NCBI GenBank assembly: GCA_937877295.1
Contig: CALFIV010000227.1
Coordinates: 1-9,173 of the forward strand
Direction of reading: 5' to 3'
DNA: 9,173 bases
From: an uncultured Clostridia bacterium
Lineage (GTDB): Bacteria; Bacillota_A; Clostridia; Christensenellales; CAG-138
Within the stretch, counting starts at the first letter, position 1, and every line of letters begins with the position of its first letter. The translations under genes and the position numbers were made by a program. Under the pieces are notes generated by a model, which worked only from the letters and a program-made list of their open reading frames with translations, was not told the DNA's origin and did not search any database. Of this stretch, positions 7,278-9,173 are shown piece by piece.

Positions 7278-7781
7278 ATGAAAAAACGGATGATCGTCCT
7301 GCTGGCGCTCCTGCTTCTGGGCTGCGCCGCATCCGACCCGAACGCGGTGTTCGTCGACCCGAACGCGGTCCGCGGCGGTGCTTACGGCGCGCTGTATTTT
7401 GAATCGAACGGCACGCAATTCGGGATCTATGACGAGACGGAACAGGTGCTTTCAAACCTGCCCGAAGAGATTGCAGCGCCGTACGCGGAAACAAGCTGCG
7501 CGTTTGACGGCGAGGATGTGGTACACTTCTTCCGCGGGTTCGAGATCACCGCCAACGAAATCGACGGCGTTTCCCGCATCACGGCGATCCGCGTCACCGA
7601 CGACACGGTCAAAACCCCGCAGGGGCTTTGCATCGGCATGTCAGAACCGGATGCGGCAGCCGCGTTTCCCGCGCTTGCCGCAGGAGAGTGGACGCTCAAA
7701 GACGGTACGGCGCTTCTGACCGTTGGCCTGAGAGACGGCGAGATCATCTCGATCCTGTATTCGCCGTCCGATTCGGAATAA
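7278..7781 (+). CDS. small predicted lipoprotein, function unknown
   Basis: A 167-residue protein starting MKKRMIV, followed by a short hydrophobic stretch and the lipobox LLLGC with Cys16. It should be lipidated and anchored on the outer face of the membrane. I do not recognise the mature domain. It opens with a tandem DPNAV repeat (residues 20-24 and 27-31), followed by a compact alpha/beta-looking region without obvious catalytic motifs. GGAGG at 7264-7268 stands 9 bases before the start, and the gene begins 1 base after the preceding stop. As the last gene before the terminator it probably belongs functionally to the operon, perhaps as an accessory surface factor; that is inference from position only. 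Confidence 0.82.
   Translation: MKKRMIVLLALLLLGCAASDPNAVFVDPNAVRGGAYGALYFESNGTQFGIYDETEQVLSNLPEEIAAPYAETSCAFDGEDVVHFFRGFEITANEIDGVSRITAIRVTDDTVKTPQGLCIGMSEPDAAAAFPALAAGEWTLKDGTALLTVGLRDGEIISILYSPSDSE
7334..7369 (+). repeat. in-frame tandem repeat, 21-base period
   Basis: The 15-base unit CGACCCGAACGCGGT occurs at 7334-7348 and again at 7355-7369. The 21-base period equals seven codons and doubles the peptide DPNAV just after the lipidated cysteine. It lies in what is probably a flexible linker between membrane anchor and folded domain, so a change in copy number would keep the frame. Confidence 0.75.
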
Positions 7782-7794
7782 ACCGCAAATAAAC

Positions 7795-7890
7795 AGGGGC
7801 TGTTAAAAAGTCCAAACATGTCATTCTGAGAAACTTGTTTCGAAGGATCTCAGAATGTCAGACTTTTTAACAGCCCCTTTTGTATTTTGT
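7795..7890. terminator. nested inverted repeat, probable bidirectional terminator
   Basis: The outer arms are perfectly complementary over 18 bases: AGGGGCTGTTAAAAAGTC (7795-7812) and GACTTTTTAACAGCCCCT (7861-7878). The + strand right arm is followed by TTTTGTATTTTG, and reading outward on the - strand the left arm is followed by TGTTTATTTG. The element therefore has a stem followed by a T-rich tract in both directions. It lies between the converging lipoprotein and hydrolase genes, 14 bases after the former's stop. A second hairpin is nested in the loop. The stem is AU-rich toward the apex and the spacing between outer arms is 48 bases, longer than a textbook terminator, so a mobile or repeat origin is also possible. 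Confidence 0.75.
7819..7860 (+). repeat. short interspersed repeat (copy 2), forming the inner hairpin
   Basis: The blocks TGTCATTCTGAG, CTTGT and CGAAGGATCTC match those at 4358-4387. Here the ends also form a perfect 9-base inverted repeat, CATTCTGAG (7822-7830) with CTCAGAATG (7849-7857), enclosing 18 bases. The copy sits exactly within the 18-base outer arms of the terminator element. Confidence 0.75.
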
Positions 7891-8483
7891 CAGGCGCGCG
7901 TCGGGACTTCGATCGCGATCGGCGCGGGATCGGCTTCGGCCGCGTCGAGAAAGCGTTTGACCGGCTCGAGACGGAAGGTCAGCTCCGGCACGGAGAAGTG
8001 CATCGGGACGACCGTCTTCGGCGCGATCCGTTTTGTGATCTCCCACGCCGTTTTGCCGTCCACCGTAAAGATTCCGCCGACCGGGATCATCAGCACATCC
8101 GCCCCTTTCAGCGCGTCAACGGTCGCGTCGTCCGGCATGTGTCCGAGATCGCCGCAATGTACATAGCGCTGGCCGTCCGCTTCGATGACGTAGATCGTGT
8201 TCGGTCCGCGCTTTGCGCCGTGCTCCGTGTCGTGGAAGGTCGGGTATCCCGTGATGCAAAAGCCCGCGATCGTTTCGGTGTTTTGCGTATCCTTCACAAC
8301 GGGATGACCGCCGATGCGTTCCACCGCGTCGTGGTCAAAGTGATGGTGTGAGACTGTGATCACGTCCGCCGTCACGTCCGGCAGATCAAAGCCGCTGCCT
8401 GCGTCGACCGGGTCGGTGACAAGCTTCGTTCCCGCTTCCGTTTCCAGTAAAAAAGTCGAATGACCGAGATAGGTGCGTTTCAT
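7890..8483 (-). CDS. metallo-beta-lactamase-fold hydrolase (UlaG/UPF0173-like)
   Basis: A 197-residue cytoplasmic protein with no signal sequence. The MBL metal motif is intact as S-H-H-H-F-D-H (His46, His48, Asp50, His51). Further ligand candidates are His109/Asp112 in HCGDLGH and His162 in VVPMHF. The N-terminal YLGHSTFLLE is typical of the UlaG-like branch (small MBL proteins often annotated as Zn-dependent hydrolases of the beta-lactamase fold). The true substrate is unknown. GGAGG lies about 8 bases upstream of the ATG on this strand, and a sigma-A-like promoter is placed just before it, so it is a single-gene unit. It converges on the surface-modification operon and need not share its function. 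Confidence 0.88.
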   Translation of the reverse strand: MKRTYLGHSTFLLETEAGTKLVTDPVDAGSGFDLPDVTADVITVSHHHFDHDAVERIGGHPVVKDTQNTETIAGFCITGYPTFHDTEHGAKRGPNTIYVIEADGQRYVHCGDLGHMPDDATVDALKGADVLMIPVGGIFTVDGKTAWEITKRIAPKTVVPMHFSVPELTFRLEPVKRFLDAAEADPAPIAIEVPTRA

Positions 8484-8507
8484 GGTTTGTACCTCCGTTC
8501 CTCTTGA

Positions 8508-8543
8508 TGGTGTTATAATAACTTAATCCAAGGGCTTTGCCAG
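8508..8543 (-). promoter_or_regulatory. sigma-A-like promoter of the MBL-fold hydrolase gene
   Basis: Read on the - strand: -35 CTGGCA (8543-8538, 4 of 6 matches to TTGACA), a 17-base spacer, then -10 TATTAT (8520-8515, 5 of 6 matches to TATAAT). The predicted start of transcription near 8508 leaves a leader of about 25 bases that contains the GGAGG site. The -35 box is half of the palindrome at 8538-8549, which suggests control by a dimeric repressor. Confidence 0.55.
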
Positions 8544-8559
8544 CTGGCAGAACCGCCAG
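8538..8559. repeat. 12-bp palindrome plus adjacent half-site (candidate operator or hairpin)
   Basis: TGCCAGCTGGCA (8538-8549) is a perfect palindrome. It is followed after GAAC by CGCCAG (8554-8559), which pairs with CTGGCA through one G-U wobble and a four-base loop. The three half-sites can thus act as a protein-binding palindrome over the hydrolase -35 box. As RNA from the - strand, 16 bases after the HU stop, they can form a small hairpin. No T-run follows on the - strand, so a classic terminator for the HU gene is not supported. Confidence 0.5.
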
Positions 8560-8574
8560 AGTTGTGTAAACCTT

Positions 8575-8865
8575 TCAGGTAGTTGTGCCAGATGAATTCA
8601 GCCTCTCCTTCAATTCCTTCGCCGGACGGAACCGAGCCTGCCGACGAGCCGCATAATGCAGAGTGCCACCAGATAGGTAGTTGTCCGCATCATGCCCAGC
8701 GACCGTTCCGACATAAAGCTTCCCCAACCTCGGCAAAGCGACTTCCTCGCCCTCGTTTAGCGCATCGGAAATGAGATTTATTATTGCGTCCAGCATAAAC
8801 TCTGAATCAGCCTTTGTGACGCCCGTGGCAGTCGCTAACCTCGATACGAAATCCTTCTTGGTCAT
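8575..8865 (-). CDS. HU-family DNA-binding protein, divergent
   Basis: A 96-residue protein with the HU/IHF layout: an N-terminal helical dimerisation part (MTKKDFVSRLA...VTKADSEFMLDAIINLISDALNEG), then EEVALPRLGKLYVG in place of the usual V-x-L-x-G-F-G-x-F, and the closing RFRPAKELKERLN. HU proteins bend and package DNA and serve as cofactors of recombination. The canonical beta-arm tip R-N-P-x-T-G is absent; the arm reads DADNYLSGGTLHYAARR, so DNA contact may differ. I chose the ATG at 8865 because GGAG lies 8 bases upstream; the in-frame GTG at 8874 abuts the ribosome site. It overlaps the tail of the upstream recombinase-like frame by 59 bases. Base composition is clearly lower in GC than the operon, which fits a mobile-element gene. 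Confidence 0.82.
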   Translation of the reverse strand: MTKKDFVSRLATATGVTKADSEFMLDAIINLISDALNEGEEVALPRLGKLYVGTVAGHDADNYLSGGTLHYAARRQARFRPAKELKERLNSSGTTT

Positions 8866-9173
8866 GCTTCTCACTCCTTCCTAATCTCCTGCCGGATGGT
8901 ACTCCGGCTGTGTAAATGTCTGCGTTAACCATAACCTCTGCGCCTCCGTGGAAATGATACTTCACCTCGTTACCATTCGGCTCAATGCGCTCGATGAGCC
9001 GCCACGTGATCTCCGGATCGTACTCCGTCGGTCTTGGACCCTTGCAGAAATCCATCACGCGCTTGGCGAACTGATTCCTCGCATAGATGACCGCAGCCGA
9101 CTCCAACTTCTCATCCGGGTCATTGACCTTCAGCTTCGGAACCTTCTCCGTCTTGTATTCCGGCTTCAAGTCC
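8807..9173 (-). CDS. C-terminal part of a probable site-specific recombinase (5' end outside the window)
   Basis: An open frame entering from the right edge of the window, about 122 codons visible. The stretch SAAVIYARNQFAKRVMDF, then a segment ending ITWRLIERIEPNGNEVKYHF and HGGAEVMV, resembles the C-terminal region of large serine recombinases. These end in a helix-rich part followed by a small beta unit of the type I-E-[RK]-I-x-V-x-x-x-x-V-x-F-x-F-x-x-G-x-E. The catalytic domain would lie beyond the window, so the family call is tentative. The last ~35 residues after AEVMV look like non-family sequence and overlap the HU start. Either the protein has a natural overlapping tail, or a small frameshift near 8890 removed an earlier stop. 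The first visible TTG at 9169 is not a convincing start. Confidence 0.5.
   Translation of the reverse strand, partial: DLKPEYKTEKVPKLKVNDPDEKLESAAVIYARNQFAKRVMDFCKGPRPTEYDPEITWRLIERIEPNGNEVKYHFHGGAEVMVNADIYTAGVPSGRRLGRSEKHDQEGFRIEVSDCHGRHKG

Noticed and set aside
7855..8166. Plus-strand open frame starting inside the terminator element
   Set aside because: It runs antisense to the MBL-fold gene, has no ribosome site and shows no family features.
8579..8685. GGTAGTTGT seen twice (near 8579 and 8676) as a possible attachment-site repeat
   Set aside because: Only nine bases match, both copies lie within the HU coding region, and such matches are expected by chance.

Overview
The window is high-GC DNA with strong AGGAGG-type ribosome binding sites, AUGA/UGAUG stop-start overlaps and a surface-modification operon of Gram-positive type. 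I read it as a chromosome segment of a high-GC member of the Bacillota, probably an uncultured gut-type Clostridia lineage. That taxonomic guess rests on gene content and style only.

Positions 1-7781 (+ strand) hold one tightly packed operon whose 5' end lies outside the window. In order it encodes: a PLP-fold class IV D-amino-acid aminotransferase (cut by the window edge and broken by a frameshift near 305); a membrane-anchored protein with Ig-like repeats and a C-terminal transglutaminase-like domain; an amino-acid adenylating enzyme resembling DltA; a small acyl carrier protein resembling DltC; an MBOAT membrane acyltransferase resembling DltB/AlgI; an SGNH-like membrane-anchored protein in the DltD position; and a small lipoprotein. 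The logic parallels teichoic-acid D-alanylation. An amino acid is adenylated and loaded on a carrier in the cytoplasm, passed through the MBOAT protein, and delivered outside with the help of a DltD-like partner. The aminotransferase would supply a D-amino acid, and the transglutaminase-like protein and lipoprotein would act at the cell surface. Acceptor and amino acid cannot be read from the sequence. Several diagnostic residues differ from classical Dlt: the position matching DltA's stereoselectivity cysteine is Gly, the carrier motif is ASF rather than DSF, and the SGNH nucleophile position is Cys.

The operon ends at a nested inverted repeat (7795-7878) that can serve as a bidirectional terminator. 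It faces a convergent metallo-beta-lactamase-fold hydrolase gene on the - strand (7890-8483), which has its own recognisable promoter overlapping a 12-bp palindrome. The inner part of the terminator element is related to a short repeat between the adenylation and carrier-protein genes (4359-4389), so the window contains two copies of an interspersed repeat.

From about 8500 to the end, base composition drops towards AT and the - strand carries an HU-family DNA-binding protein and the C-terminal end of a probable site-specific recombinase. This looks like the edge of an integrated mobile element.
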